Source of the DNA: Mycobacteroides chelonae
GTDB lineage: Bacteria; Actinomycetota; Actinomycetes; Mycobacteriales; Mycobacteriaceae
Direction: 5' to 3'
Length of the DNA: 64,000 bases
NCBI GenBank assembly: GCA_014204435.1
Contig: JACHLF010000010.1
Location: 95,442 to 159,441 of the forward strand
Of the stretch, positions 38,426 to 47,904 are shown piece after piece. Within the stretch, counting starts at the first letter, position 1. The number at the start of each line of letters is the position of its first letter. The notes beneath the pieces are model-generated. The model ran no database searches. It saw only the letters and a program-made list of their open reading frames with translations, and was not told where the DNA came from. A program made the position numbers and the translations under genes.

Positions 38426-40372
38426 ATGACCGAAGTAAGCACCGAGCCGGACAGCTATCCGCCGTCGCCGGAGTTCACCGCGACGGCGAATGCGACCGCC
38501 GACCTCTACCAGGCGGCTGAGGAGGATCGGCTCGGGTTCTGGGCTCAGCAGGCGAACCGCTTGCACTGGCAGGAGCCTTTCAACGAGATCCTCGACTGGT
38601 CGGATGCCCCGTTCGCAAAGTGGTTCGTGGGCGGCAAGCTCAACGTCGCCTACAACTGTGTCGACCGGCATGTCGAGGCCGGCAATGGTGGCCGCGTCGC
38701 CATCCATTGGGAGGGCGAACCCGGCGACACCCGCACCATCACCTACGCCGAGCTGCTGGCTCAGGTCAGCCAAGCAGCCAACTACCTGACCGAGCTCGGT
38801 CTGGTTTCCGGTGACCGAGTGGCCATCTACATGCCGATGCTGCCTGAAGCCATTGTCGCGATGCTGGCATGCGCGCGGCTGGGCCTCATGCACTCGGTGG
38901 TCTTCGCCGGATTCTCCGCCGCAGCATTGCGGGCTCGGATCGACGACGCCCAAGCCAAGCTGGTCATCACCGCGGACGGCCAATGGCGCCGTGGCAGCGC
39001 CGCGCCATTGAAGGCCGGTGTCGACGAAGCCCTGGGCGGCGAGCCGAGTTCGGTCGAACATGTTCTGGTGGTGCGCCGCACCGAGATTCCCGTCGAATGG
39101 GCCCAGGGGCGCGACCTGTGGTGGCACGAGACGGTAGCAGAGGCCGACACTACCCACGATGCCGAGGCATTCGATTCCGAACATCCGCTGTTTCTGCTGT
39201 ATACCTCGGGAACAACCGGCAAGCCTAAGGGCATCGTGCATACCTCCGGTGGCTACCTGACGCAGACCTCGTTCACGCATTTCACTATCTTCGATCTCAA
39301 GCCCGAGACCGACGTATACTGGTGCACAGCCGATATCGGCTGGGTCACCGGCCACACCTACATCGTCTACGGTCCGCTGTCCAACGGCGCCACCCAGGTG
39401 ATCTACGAGGGCACGCCCACTTCCCCTACCGAGCACCGGCATTTCGAGATCATCGAAAAGTACGGCGTCACCATCTATTACATCGCCCCTACCCTGGTGC
39501 GGACGTTCATGAAGTGGGGCCGGGAGATCCCGTTCGCGCACGATCTGTCGAGCCTGCGACTGCTTGGCAGCGTCGGCGAGCCGATCAATCCCGAGGCCTG
39601 GCGCTGGTACCGCGAAGTCATCGGCGGCAATCGCACCCCCATCGTCGACACCTGGTGGCAGACGGAAACCGGCTCGGCGATGATCTCCCCGCTGCCGGGG
39701 GTCACCGCCGCCAAGCCCGGTTCGGCCATGCGGGCACTGCCCGGAATCTCAGCGAGGATCGTCGACGACGACGGGAATCGATTGGAGCCCGCGAGCGGCG
39801 ACGAGCCGGTCACCGGTTACCTGGTACTCGATCAGCCGTGGCCGTCCATGCTGCGCGGCATCTGGGGCGACCCGGAGCGGTTCAAGGAGACCTACTGGTC
39901 CCGCTACGCCGAGAAGGGTTGGTACTTCGCCGGCGACGGCGCACGCTACGACGGCGACGGCGCCATCTGGGTACTGGGCCGCATCGACGACGTTATGAAC
40001 ATCTCCGGTCACCGGATCTCCACCGCGGAGGTGGAGTCGGCACTGGTCGGGCACGACGGTGTCGCCGAGGCCGCTGTCGTCGGAGCATCCGATGACACGA
40101 CGGGCCAGGCCATCGTGGCGTTCGTGATCCTGAAGGCCAGCCATACCGTCGAGGGCGACGAGCTTGTCTCACACCTGAAAGCCCAAGTTTCCAAGGAGAT
40201 TTCACCCATCGCCAAGCCACGAGAGATTCATGTGGTGCCCGAACTACCTAAGACCCGCAGCGGCAAAATCATGCGCAGGCTGCTGCGCGATGTGGCCGAG
40301 GGACGCGAGCTGGGCGACACCTCGACGCTGGTGGACCCCAGTGTGTTCGAGGCGATCAGGGCCAGCAAGTAG
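38426..40372 (+). CDS. acs: Acetyl-CoA synthetase
   Basis: About 648 residues; converts acetate, ATP and CoA to acetyl-CoA. The adenylation motif is YTSGTTGKPKG, the A5 region is DTWWQTETG, and the C-terminal SGKIMRR carries the lysine that is reversibly acetylated. In mycobacteria this acetylation is made by a cAMP-stimulated enzyme, linking Acs to cAMP. The ATG at 38426 follows GGCCAG. The stop abuts the convergent protease stop with no gap. Confidence 0.97.
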   Translation: MTEVSTEPDSYPPSPEFTATANATADLYQAAEEDRLGFWAQQANRLHWQEPFNEILDWSDAPFAKWFVGGKLNVAYNCVDRHVEAGNGGRVAIHWEGEPGDTRTITYAELLAQVSQAANYLTELGLVSGDRVAIYMPMLPEAIVAMLACARLGLMHSVVFAGFSAAALRARIDDAQAKLVITADGQWRRGSAAPLKAGVDEALGGEPSSVEHVLVVRRTEIPVEWAQGRDLWWHETVAEADTTHDAEAFDSEHPLFLLYTSGTTGKPKGIVHTSGGYLTQTSFTHFTIFDLKPETDVYWCTADIGWVTGHTYIVYGPLSNGATQVIYEGTPTSPTEHRHFEIIEKYGVTIYYIAPTLVRTFMKWGREIPFAHDLSSLRLLGSVGEPINPEAWRWYREVIGGNRTPIVDTWWQTETGSAMISPLPGVTAAKPGSAMRALPGISARIVDDDGNRLEPASGDEPVTGYLVLDQPWPSMLRGIWGDPERFKETYWSRYAEKGWYFAGDGARYDGDGAIWVLGRIDDVMNISGHRISTAEVESALVGHDGVAEAAVVGASDDTTGQAIVAFVILKASHTVEGDELVSHLKAQVSKEISPIAKPREIHVVPELPKTRSGKIMRRLLRDVAEGRELGDTSTLVDPSVFEAIRASK

Positions 40373-41089
40373 CTACCCGACCGGGGTGAAACCCACTCCG
40401 GCGGTTCGGTTCTTGGCGTTGATATCGGCCAGCACGGTGTTGATCGAATACGTGGTGGTCGGTGTGTGCAGCGGGATGTATTTGACGATGCACACCGGCA
40501 GCTTGGTAGCGGCACCGTGAATCATTCCGACCAGTTGTCCGTTCACGGTGACCGGCGCACCCGAGTCCCCGGGCTGTCCGCAGACCTGGTTGATAAAGGT
40601 GCCGGGTTCGGCCCCGGCCCCGAAGGTCACACCGCATGAGTTGCCGGTGGTTCGCCCCAGCTTGCACGCGATGTCACCCGGCTGGGGGTCCGGTCCGATT
40701 CCGGTGATGCTGAATCCCTTGTAGGTGTTCACCGGCTGCACCTTCTCCGGATCGAACTGGATGGTCGCATAGTCGTACTGCTCGTTGCCGTTGACGAACT
40801 TGCCCAACACGCCCTTCTTGGGGAAGTCCTCCGAGGCCACCTGCGAACCCGCGCCGCCGCAGTGCGCCGAGGTGAATCCCACCAAGTTGCCTTTCTTGTC
40901 GTGGCCGATCGTCGTCAGCGTGCACAGGGTGTCGCCGTTGATAATCAGGCCGGCGCCACCGCCCATGGGCACCTTGTCATCGGCGCCGGCGGCGGGAGCC
41001 GCAGCAGCCGGAATCACGCCCGCGACGAGGCCAAACAGCACCATCAGGACCGGCAAGACGTACCGCATACGCCGCCCGGGTGACCTCAT
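40373..41089 (-). CDS. Secreted trypsin-like serine protease (Rv3668c-like)
   Basis: A 238-residue chymotrypsin-fold protein. The signal peptide (VLPVLMVLFGLVAGVIPAAA) ends near residue 30. The triad is TSAHC, QYDYATI and GQPGDSGAP. Five cysteines are seen, including CTLTT and CGVTF, so at least one disulphide is likely. It acts outside the membrane; the substrate is unknown. Matches Rv3668c. Confidence 0.9.
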   Translation of the reverse strand: MRSPGRRMRYVLPVLMVLFGLVAGVIPAAAAPAAGADDKVPMGGGAGLIINGDTLCTLTTIGHDKKGNLVGFTSAHCGGAGSQVASEDFPKKGVLGKFVNGNEQYDYATIQFDPEKVQPVNTYKGFSITGIGPDPQPGDIACKLGRTTGNSCGVTFGAGAEPGTFINQVCGQPGDSGAPVTVNGQLVGMIHGAATKLPVCIVKYIPLHTPTTTYSINTVLADINAKNRTAGVGFTPVG

Positions 41090-41306
41090 GTCATGCAGCC
41101 TTTCTCATTCCGGCCGCATTTCATCCCCCGTCGGCCACGCCTGCTCTCATTCTAATCAAAATTCACATTGGTCACTTCTGTCACAGTGCTATCGATTGGG
41201 TAACAACGCCCCCAGGCCAGACGCGCCGCTCCCTCGACGCCACCGACGTGGCAACATAGGCCGGACGACATCACACCGGACCCGCGAGGGACACGGAGGG
41301 AGCACA

Positions 41307-41831
41307 GTGAGCAGCCCTGGAAGCCGCAACTACCGCACAGACAGCAATGGTGTTCCGATCACCGTCGCCGCCATACCACTGTCCGATCCGAACGCGACCG
41401 GCACCGGCGAACCCACCATTGGCAATCTGGTCCGTGATGCAACCACCCAGGTTTCTGCCTTGGTGCGTGCCGAGGTGGAGCTCGCCCGCGCCGAGGTCAT
41501 CCGGGACGTCAAGAAGGGTGTCGCGGGCAGCATCTTCTTCATCGCGGCGCTGGTGGTCCTGTTCTACTCGACGTTCTTCTTCTTCTTTTTCGCCGCCGAG
41601 GTACTCAAGGTGTGGCTGCCCGCCTGGGCCGCCTATCTGATCATCTTCGCCGCCATGGTGTTCGTCGCGATCCTCGCGGTACTGATCGGCTATCTGCAGG
41701 TCAGACGCATCCGCGGGCCTCAGGCAACCATCGAGAGCGTCAAGGAGACGCGCACCGTCTTCGCCTCACGTGACGACGAGGCTCCCGCGCTGACGAAGTC
41801 GACCACACCGGCCGACCCGTCGGGCTGGTAG
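41307..41831 (+). CDS. Phage-holin-superfamily-6-like membrane protein (Rv3669-like)
   Basis: About 174 residues. A helical region (LVRDATTQVSALVRAEVELA) precedes two TM helices, SIFFIAALVVLFYSTFFFFF and AYLIIFAAMVFVAILAVLIG. This is the PF07332 plan. Despite the family name it is a chromosomal actinobacterial protein; its role is unknown. The GTG at 41307 follows GGAGGGA. It lies 32 bases upstream of the ephE-like gene and may share its transcript. Confidence 0.85.
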   Translation: MSSPGSRNYRTDSNGVPITVAAIPLSDPNATGTGEPTIGNLVRDATTQVSALVRAEVELARAEVIRDVKKGVAGSIFFIAALVVLFYSTFFFFFFAAEVLKVWLPAWAAYLIIFAAMVFVAILAVLIGYLQVRRIRGPQATIESVKETRTVFASRDDEAPALTKSTTPADPSGW

Positions 41832-41863
41832 CTGCCTGACGTCGGCTCGACACCGACACATCC

Positions 41864-42835
41864 ATGCTGTTCGACCAGACGGCCCGTCACCCTGATCCGT
41901 CCGTGGTCCGCATCGTCGGGCCGTGGCGTCATTTCGACGTGCATGCCAACGGAATTCGCTTTCACGTGGTGGAAGCCAGTAACGACCGAGACCCGGACAC
42001 GCGGAACGCACCCGTTACCAGTAGACCGCTGGTATTGCTCCTGCACGGATTCGGTTCGTTCTGGTGGTCCTGGCGGCATCAGCTGTGTGAGCTGACGGAC
42101 GCCCGGGTGGTGGCCGTCGATCTGCGCGGCTACGGGGGCAGTGACAAACCTCCGCGCGGCTACGACGGTTGGACGTTGGCCGGAGACACCGCCGGACTGA
42201 TCCGCGCCCTCGGTCACAGCTCGGCGACGCTGGTGGGGCATGCCGAGGGCGGACTGGTCTGCTGGGCCACCGCCAACTTGCATCCACGCCTCGTCGATGC
42301 CATCGCGGTGGTCAGCTCGCCGCACCCGATCGCCTTACGCACATCCACATTCCGGGGAACCGGTCAGGGTGGGGCGCTGCTGCCCTCGCTCATGCGCTAC
42401 CAGGTGCCGATCCTGCCCGAGCGCACCCTGACACGTCACCGCGGCGCCGAGCTGGAGCGCCTGGTGCGCTCGCGCGCCGGCGAGCAGTGGACCGCCACCG
42501 ATGATTTCGCCGACACCATCAAGCACCTGCGCACTGCGATCGCCATCCCCGGTGTGGCCCATTGCGCACTGGAGTATCAGCGCTGGGCGGTGCGCAGCCA
42601 ATTGCGCAGCGAAGGCTGGCGTTTCATGCGGTCGATGAATCGTGAACTGTCCGTCCCCATGCTTCACCTGCGCGGTGAGGCAGACCCCTATGTGCTCGCC
42701 GACCCGGTGCACCGGTCGCTGCCGTACGCACCCAACGGACAGTTCGTGGCACTACGCGGAGTGGGCCACTACGTCCACGAGGAAGACCCGTCCACCGTCA
42801 ACGAACACCTACGGGGCTTTGTTGGGCGTCGGTGA
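41864..42835 (+). CDS. ephE: Epoxide-hydrolase-like alpha/beta hydrolase (EphE/Rv3670-like) with unusual nucleophile elbow
   Basis: A 323-residue alpha/beta-hydrolase. HGFGSFWWSW is the oxyanion region, DLRGYGGSDKP is typical of epoxide hydrolases, and GVGHYVHEEDP holds the histidine. The nucleophile elbow reads GHAEGG at 125-130, so residue 127 is alanine, not the Asp of epoxide hydrolases or the Ser of esterases. Catalysis by the standard mechanism is doubtful. The last 27 bases overlap the marP stop region in antisense. Confidence 0.85.
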   Translation: MLFDQTARHPDPSVVRIVGPWRHFDVHANGIRFHVVEASNDRDPDTRNAPVTSRPLVLLLHGFGSFWWSWRHQLCELTDARVVAVDLRGYGGSDKPPRGYDGWTLAGDTAGLIRALGHSSATLVGHAEGGLVCWATANLHPRLVDAIAVVSSPHPIALRTSTFRGTGQGGALLPSLMRYQVPILPERTLTRHRGAELERLVRSRAGEQWTATDDFADTIKHLRTAIAIPGVAHCALEYQRWAVRSQLRSEGWRFMRSMNRELSVPMLHLRGEADPYVLADPVHRSLPYAPNGQFVALRGVGHYVHEEDPSTVNEHLRGFVGRR

Positions 42836-44074
42836 CTGCGGACCGTTGGCGGGCTGCTCCGGCGATTTGTTGGCCTCGGGCGCGGAAATGCAGCTACCGG
42901 TGGCGACGGGGTCGACAAGGTCGGCCTTGGCGAGCTGATCCTTGACCTGCTTGGCCGTCAGTGCGAATCCGGTGTCGTCGTCGTCGATCGCCGCCCCGAA
43001 CACGACGCCGAGCACGCGACCTTCGGTGTCGATCAGCGGTCCGCCCGAATTGCCCTGCAGCACTGAACCTCGCACGGTGTACACCTCACGGGTCACCGTG
43101 GTCGAGCGGTAGATGTCGGGACCTTTCAGTTCGATGATCTCGCGCACGCGCGCCGGTGTCGCCTTATAGTTTCCGCCGCCCGGGTAGCCCAGCACGATGG
43201 CGTCGTCACCTGTCTTGGCGGGTTTAGGCGCGAAGGCCAGGGGCGCCGCCGGCATGTCAGGAACCGCGAGGATCGAGATGTCGGCGTTCGGGTCGTAGAC
43301 CACCACGGTGGCATCGAAGGTCTGCCCCGCCGACTCGACGGTCACGCTGTTGGTGCCGGCCACGACGTGCGCGTTCGACATAACCCGATGTGGGGCGATG
43401 ACGAATCCGGTTCCCTCCAAAGATTTTTGGCAGCTGCGGGCGATGCCCTTGATCTTGACGACGCTCGGCTCTGCGCCGCGCACCACCGGCCCGTCGGCCA
43501 GGGCTGTGTCGGGAGCGTCCACCGCGGCGATCGGCGTCTTGCCGAACGGCTGCAACACACTGGGCAACCCGGAAGTGTCCAGCAGCTTCGACAGGTCGTT
43601 GGGCACCTTGCGCAGCTGGTCGGGGGCGTACTTGTCGACCTGGCTGAGCACCTTCGAATCACGCGCCGCCGCAGAGATATTCGGCTGATTGGAGCTCTGC
43701 ATAGGGATGGACAGCAGCCACGCGGCGACCAGCACCGCGGCCACTTGCAGCACCACCCCGATCACTGAATCTCCGGCACGCAATGCGCGGTTCCTGATCG
43801 CGCCGCGCATGGCCCTGCCCAGCACCACTCCCGCTATCTCGCCGATGACCACCAGCACCAGGATGAGCAGCAGGGAGACGAACAGCTTGGTACGAGAGCC
43901 TTCGATGTTGGCCACCACATGCGGGGCCAACATGATTCCGGCCACCGCTCCCAGGATCACCCCGACGAAGGACATCAGTGAGCCCAATGCGCCCGAGCGC
44001 CATCCGGATACGGCGGCGATGAACGCGACGGCTATGACACCGATATCGAGCCACTGCGACGGATTCAGATTCAT
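42809..44074 (-). CDS. marP: Membrane-anchored periplasmic serine protease MarP
   Basis: A 421-residue protein. A CvpA-like N-terminal domain with four TM helices (to about residue 122) precedes a chymotrypsin-fold protease. The triad is His236 in SNAHVVAG, Asp265 in NADISIL and Ser343 in GNSGGPL. Cys215 and the Cys near 400 match the redox-controlled disulphide. MarP (Rv3671c) maintains intrabacterial pH in acid, cleaving the hydrolase RipA. The ATG overlaps the NUDIX stop (ATGA). Confidence 0.95.
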   Translation of the reverse strand: MNLNPSQWLDIGVIAVAFIAAVSGWRSGALGSLMSFVGVILGAVAGIMLAPHVVANIEGSRTKLFVSLLLILVLVVIGEIAGVVLGRAMRGAIRNRALRAGDSVIGVVLQVAAVLVAAWLLSIPMQSSNQPNISAAARDSKVLSQVDKYAPDQLRKVPNDLSKLLDTSGLPSVLQPFGKTPIAAVDAPDTALADGPVVRGAEPSVVKIKGIARSCQKSLEGTGFVIAPHRVMSNAHVVAGTNSVTVESAGQTFDATVVVYDPNADISILAVPDMPAAPLAFAPKPAKTGDDAIVLGYPGGGNYKATPARVREIIELKGPDIYRSTTVTREVYTVRGSVLQGNSGGPLIDTEGRVLGVVFGAAIDDDDTGFALTAKQVKDQLAKADLVDPVATGSCISAPEANKSPEQPANGPQSPTPNKAP

Positions 44075-44835
44075 ACCGCCCCTCCCAGGTGCTCGGCCAG
44101 CAGCTCATCAAGATCACGAAGGTTGCGAGTGTCCCACGGCTGGGCCCAGCCGGACACCTCAAGCATCGCCGAGATGATCTGACCGGTGAAGCCCCACACC
44201 AGCATTCCCGAGAGCAAGAAGGCGGGGCCGCTGTAGCGGATGCCAAATGTCTTCTTGGTCACCATGATCCGATTCGCCGGGTTGACGAGGTCGCCGATCT
44301 TGACTCGCGATACCTCGGCGGTCTCACCCGGGTCTACGGCCAGGACGGGACCGGGATCCGGCGAGTACGCGAGCACCGGCGACACGTGGAAACCGGACGG
44401 TGGGATGAACAGCGGGTCCATCACCGTCAGCGGTTGCACACGTACCGGGTCGAGTCCCGTCTCCTCCTGGGCCTCGCGCAAGGCGGTCCCTACCGGTCCT
44501 TCATCGCCCGGGTCGGTGGCACCTCCCGGGAACGAGACCTGGCCGCTGTGCTGCCGCAGGGTCGAGGCGCGCACCGTCAAGAGCAGGTCCGCATCGGTCG
44601 GGTCGGTGACCGCACCATCGGCGGATACGAGCACAAGTACGGCCGCCGGACGGCCGGACGACGGCAACTTGCGCGCCCGGAGCACGGCCTTGATTGCCGG
44701 GTGTACACCGCGGCCATAGACATCCTTGACGCCTGCGGCGTTATCCACCAGCGGTCGCATCCAGTCGGGGGCAGCGCCGGGCGTCAGCGGTGCCGTCGCC
44801 AACCCTCTGCGCGCTAATGGCTCATCGGCAGTCAC
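44071..44835 (-). CDS. NUDIX hydrolase, CoA-pyrophosphatase type (Rv3672c-like)
   Basis: A 254-residue protein. The Nudix box reads GGATDPGDEGPVGTALREAQ and continues EETGL, preceded by LRQHSGQVSFP, the UPF0035 motif of CoA pyrophosphatases such as NudL. It would split CoA or related nucleotides. GTG start; overlaps marP at its stop and lies three bases after the thioredoxin-like gene. Confidence 0.9.
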   Translation of the reverse strand: MTADEPLARRGLATAPLTPGAAPDWMRPLVDNAAGVKDVYGRGVHPAIKAVLRARKLPSSGRPAAVLVLVSADGAVTDPTDADLLLTVRASTLRQHSGQVSFPGGATDPGDEGPVGTALREAQEETGLDPVRVQPLTVMDPLFIPPSGFHVSPVLAYSPDPGPVLAVDPGETAEVSRVKIGDLVNPANRIMVTKKTFGIRYSGPAFLLSGMLVWGFTGQIISAMLEVSGWAQPWDTRNLRDLDELLAEHLGGAV

Positions 44836-44838
44836 GAC

Positions 44839-45492
44839 CTAGAACCTCATTCCCAACGCTTGTTCCACCTCGGCACCGATCTCATCCACCGAAGTGAACG
44901 AACGCGGTAGCACCCGGGCAACGCTACCGTCCGCACGGATCACGATGGTGGTGGGCATGACATTCGGCGACTTCAACGCCGCCGCGATCCGGCGGGCCCC
45001 ATCCTGAATCATCGGCAGCCTGACGTGGAGCTCGGCGAGCTTAGCCAAGCCGGCCGCTTCGTTTTCGTCTTGGTGCACCGTGACCACGGAGAGCCTGTCG
45101 CCTGCACGGCGCTGCAATTCGGCCATGGCAGGCAACTCGTCGGCGCAGGGGCCACACCAGTAGGCCCACAGATTCAGCACCACCTGGCGCCCGGCGAGCA
45201 CCGGCCCCACCGGCACCCTGGCCCCGCTGCATTCCAGGGTTATCCCGGCGAGTTCACGCATGCCCGGGTTGGCGCCCGGCGTCGGACAGGTCGGCAGCTG
45301 CGCCTGGCGGCGCAGCTCGGCGAGGGCCTCGGGGGTGTCGGCATCTCGGCGTTCTCGGGCGGCCACGGGTTCCTGCCCCTGAGGCACGCGCCGCTGCTGA
45401 TCGTGTTGCTGCGACAACATGACGGTGACCAGCGCGGCGACCAATACCACCCCCACGATCGTCCACCGTGCCCCGGTGTTGAGTCGAGCCAC
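44839..45492 (-). CDS. Membrane-tethered thioredoxin-like protein (Rv3673c-like)
   Basis: About 217 residues. An N-terminal TM anchor (WTIVGVVLVAALVTVML) precedes a TlpA/ResA-like fold with the redox motif WCGPC in NLWAYWCGPC and the cis-proline VMPTT. It faces the periplasm and may act on thiols or cytochrome c. The GTG at 45492 gives a length close to Rv3673c. It lies one base after the nth stop. Confidence 0.9.
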   Translation of the reverse strand: MARLNTGARWTIVGVVLVAALVTVMLSQQHDQQRRVPQGQEPVAARERRDADTPEALAELRRQAQLPTCPTPGANPGMRELAGITLECSGARVPVGPVLAGRQVVLNLWAYWCGPCADELPAMAELQRRAGDRLSVVTVHQDENEAAGLAKLAELHVRLPMIQDGARRIAAALKSPNVMPTTIVIRADGSVARVLPRSFTSVDEIGAEVEQALGMRF

Positions 45493-45493
45493 G

Positions 45494-46291
45494 TCACAAC
45501 CCGGCCAGTGCCAGCAGGTGCTCGGTCTCGGGGCCCTTGACCAGCGGTGCGGCCAGCTCTGGATCCGTCGGGCCCAGCCCGTAGGACGGACAATCCTTGG
45601 CCAGCACACAAACACCGCAAGCGGGCTTGCGCGCGTGGCATACACGCCGACCGTGGAAGATCACCCGGTGGCTGAGCAGGGTCCATTCCTTGCGCTCGAT
45701 GAGCTCACCGACGATGTGTTCGACCTTGACCGGATCTTCTTCCTCGGTCCACCGCCAGCGACGCACCAGCCGGCCGAAATGCGTGTCCACGGTGATGCCC
45801 GGGATGTCAAAGGCGTTGCCCAGGACAACATTTGCCGTCTTTCGGCCGATGCCGGGGAGGGTGACCAAATCCTTGAGCCGCGGCGGCACCTCGCCGCCGT
45901 ACCGCTCCACTAGTTGGGTGCCCAGACCGATGATCGAATTCGTCTTGTTCCGATAGAAGCCGGTGGTGCGAATCATCTCTTCGAGTTCGGCCCGGTTGGC
46001 TCCGGCATAGTCCTCGGGGGTGCGGTACTTGGCGAACAACGCGGGCGTCACCATGTTGACACGGACATCGGTGCATTGGGCCGACAGGATGGTGGCCACC
46101 GCCAATTCGAGCGGATTGGTGAAGTCGAGCTCGCAGTAGACATGCGGAAATGCCTGCGCCAGAGTGCGATTCATCCGTCGCGCACGACGGATGAGCGCGG
46201 TGTGCGTCTCGGGCTTCCAGGAACGGACCGGGGCAAGCGTCTTCGGCGATGATTTCGCTCTGGGCTTAGCGGCAGATCCGGTCGCAGACAC
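45494..46291 (-). CDS. nth: Endonuclease III
   Basis: About 265 residues; DNA glycosylase/AP lyase for oxidised pyrimidines. The helix-hairpin-helix [13 protein letters not shown] holds the catalytic lysine, and VDTHFGRL holds the aspartate. The iron-sulphur cluster cysteines are in [17 protein letters not shown]. The GTG at 46291 was used; the basic N-terminal extension before [11 protein letters not shown] is of uncertain length. First gene of the nth-trx-NUDIX-marP run. Confidence 0.94.
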   Translation of the reverse strand: MSATGSAAKPRAKSSPKTLAPVRSWKPETHTALIRRARRMNRTLAQAFPHVYCELDFTNPLELAVATILSAQCTDVRVNMVTPALFAKYRTPEDYAGANRAELEEMIRTTGFYRNKTNSIIGLGTQLVERYGGEVPPRLKDLVTLPGIGRKTANVVLGNAFDIPGITVDTHFGRLVRRWRWTEEEDPVKVEHIVGELIERKEWTLLSHRVIFHGRRVCHARKPACGVCVLAKDCPSYGLGPTDPELAAPLVKGPETEHLLALAGL

Positions 46292-46407
46292 AATCCCAGA
46301 GTAACGGGAGGCTGCGTGGGCCCCGGGCACCGATTGCACCCTTGCGCAGGACAAACCGGTTGTTTTTCGTGACCTGGTCGAGATCTTGGCCGTGTTTACT
46401 TCAACCC

Positions 46408-46809
46408 GTGTCGGGCCTATTCGGTTTATTGGTACCCGGACTTCTCATGCTTGCCAGCCTTGGGCTAGGAAAGCTGGAAGCCGGGTTGATGCGGCATACC
46501 TTGCAACCCAGCGAGGTCGCCGATTTTCTGGACCAGGCGAGTCCGTCGGATATGAGTCGCCTCGCCCGCGACGGCATGCCGTCGGCCATCCAGGGTTTGC
46601 ACCAGCGCCAACTGCAACGCATCGAGCCGTCCCTGGAGGCGGTTTACCAAGCCACCGCACACGGCTACAGCCAGCCACGTATCAACGGCTCGTCGATGAA
46701 GCCTCCACGCGCAGCAAGGGGCCCTAGCCTGCGAGAAGAGGGTATTTCTTCCATGCGTTCACGGCATTCGGTAGTGGATTCACTACGTGCCGGTGGCGCA
46801 GCGGTGTAG
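46408..46809 (+). CDS. Small membrane protein (Rv3675-like)
   Basis: About 133 residues from the GTG at 46408. One N-terminal TM helix ([20 protein letters not shown]) precedes a cytoplasmic helical part ([20 protein letters not shown]), ending in a flexible, charged tail. No motif gives a function. It is upstream of crp and in the same direction, with 95 bases between. Confidence 0.75.
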   Translation: MSGLFGLLVPGLLMLASLGLGKLEAGLMRHTLQPSEVADFLDQASPSDMSRLARDGMPSAIQGLHQRQLQRIEPSLEAVYQATAHGYSQPRINGSSMKPPRAARGPSLREEGISSMRSRHSVVDSLRAGGAAV

Positions 46810-46904
46810 CTTGGATCACGTTCTTTAGCGACCTGGCCTCTAGACTCATGTCGAGGTGAGCAGGCCAGCGCAAGCATGACTAACAATTTGGGTAAGGGGC
46901 AAAC

Positions 46905-47579
46905 GTGGACGAGATCCTGGCCAGGGCCGGAATCTTCCAGGGTGTCGAACCGAGCGCCGTCTCGGCGCTGACCAAGCAGCTACAGCCGGTGGACTTCCCG
47001 CGCGGGCATACGGTGTTCGCCGAGGGCGAGCCTGGCGATCGTCTGTACATCATCATCACCGGCAAGGTGAAGATCGGTCGCCGGTCTCCCGACGGCCGTG
47101 AGAATCTGCTGACGATCATGGGGCCGTCGGACATGTTCGGCGAGCTGTCGATCTTCGACCCAGGACCGCGGACGTCCAGCGCCACCACCATCACCGAGGT
47201 GCGCGCGGTGTCGATGGACCGGGACGCCTTGCGCGCCTGGATCGCCGACCGTCCGGAGATCGCCGAGCAGCTACTGCGTGTGTTGGCCCGCCGCCTGCGC
47301 CGCACCAACAACAATCTCGCGGATTTGATCTTCACCGATGTGCCCGGCCGCGTGGCCAAGCAGCTGCTGCAGCTGGCCCAGCGGTTCGGCACCCAGGAGG
47401 GCGGCGCGCTACGCGTGACGCACGACCTGACCCAGGAAGAGATCGCTCAGCTGGTGGGTGCCTCACGCGAGACCGTGAACAAGGCGCTGGCCGACTTCGC
47501 GCATCGCGGTTGGATCCGGCTGGAGGGCAAGAGCGTACTCATCTCGGACTCCGAGCGTCTGGCCCGCCGCGCGCGTTAG
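46905..47579 (+). CDS. crp: cAMP receptor protein (Rv3676-like)
   Basis: A 224-residue CRP/FNR regulator. The cAMP pocket lies in [20 protein letters not shown]. The helix-turn-helix is [21 protein letters not shown]. tuberculosis Crp controls whiB1, rpfA and many others, and is only modestly cAMP-dependent. The GTG start has AAGGGG eight bases upstream. A long inverted repeat after the stop may end the transcript. Confidence 0.96.
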   Translation: MDEILARAGIFQGVEPSAVSALTKQLQPVDFPRGHTVFAEGEPGDRLYIIITGKVKIGRRSPDGRENLLTIMGPSDMFGELSIFDPGPRTSSATTITEVRAVSMDRDALRAWIADRPEIAEQLLRVLARRLRRTNNNLADLIFTDVPGRVAKQLLQLAQRFGTQEGGALRVTHDLTQEEIAQLVGASRETVNKALADFAHRGWIRLEGKSVLISDSERLARRAR

Positions 47580-47592
47580 TTCTACCGCTCGC

Positions 47593-47648
47593 CGAGATGA
47601 CATCTATGCGACGGGACTGGCCCGAAATCCAGCATGAATGTCATCTCG
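47593..47648. terminator. Inverted repeat after crp, possible bidirectional terminator
   Basis: CGAGATGACAT at 47593-47603 is exactly inverted as ATGTCATCTCG at 47638-47648; further imperfect pairing reaches TATGC/GCATG. The 34-base spacer is long for a simple terminator. It begins 14 bases after the crp stop and ends at the 3' edge of the transporter remnant. Confidence 0.5.
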
Positions 47649-47904
47649 ACGCGCTGAACGCCACCACAGCGACGCACACCAGCGTCAACACGGCACCCGG
47701 CCTGCTTGGGACTCGACAGAGGCGCTCATGGAGCACCACGCGGGCGATGAGCACCGGGTACAGCGAGGACAGCACTGCGGCGACGCCGAGACTTCCGCGC
47801 GAGGAGGCGTAGGTGAACACCTCGGTGGCGCGGGAAACCACGACCGCCTCAACGGGGTGATAACCGCTCAGTGAGCCCACACGGGCCAATGGAATCGAGT
47901 TCAC
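47641..47904 (-). pseudogene. C-terminal remnant of an EamA/DMT-family transporter
   Basis: An 87-residue frame keeps only the last two TM helices of a drug/metabolite transporter: SRGSLGVAAVLSSLYPVLIA, then VLHERL, then LTLVCVAVVAFSASR. The eight preceding helices are absent, and a few residues seem missing before ARVVLHERL. It abuts the MBL gene stop with no space for a promoter. Confidence 0.6.

Noticed and set aside
38381..39541. 386-residue minus-strand frame inside acs
   Set aside because: Antisense shadow of the acs frame, which shows all adenylation motifs.
46771..46786. Palindrome GTAGTG-N4-CACTAC upstream of crp, considered as a Crp site
   Set aside because: The spacing between GTG and CAC is four, while Crp sites need eight; it also lies in the coding region of the preceding gene.
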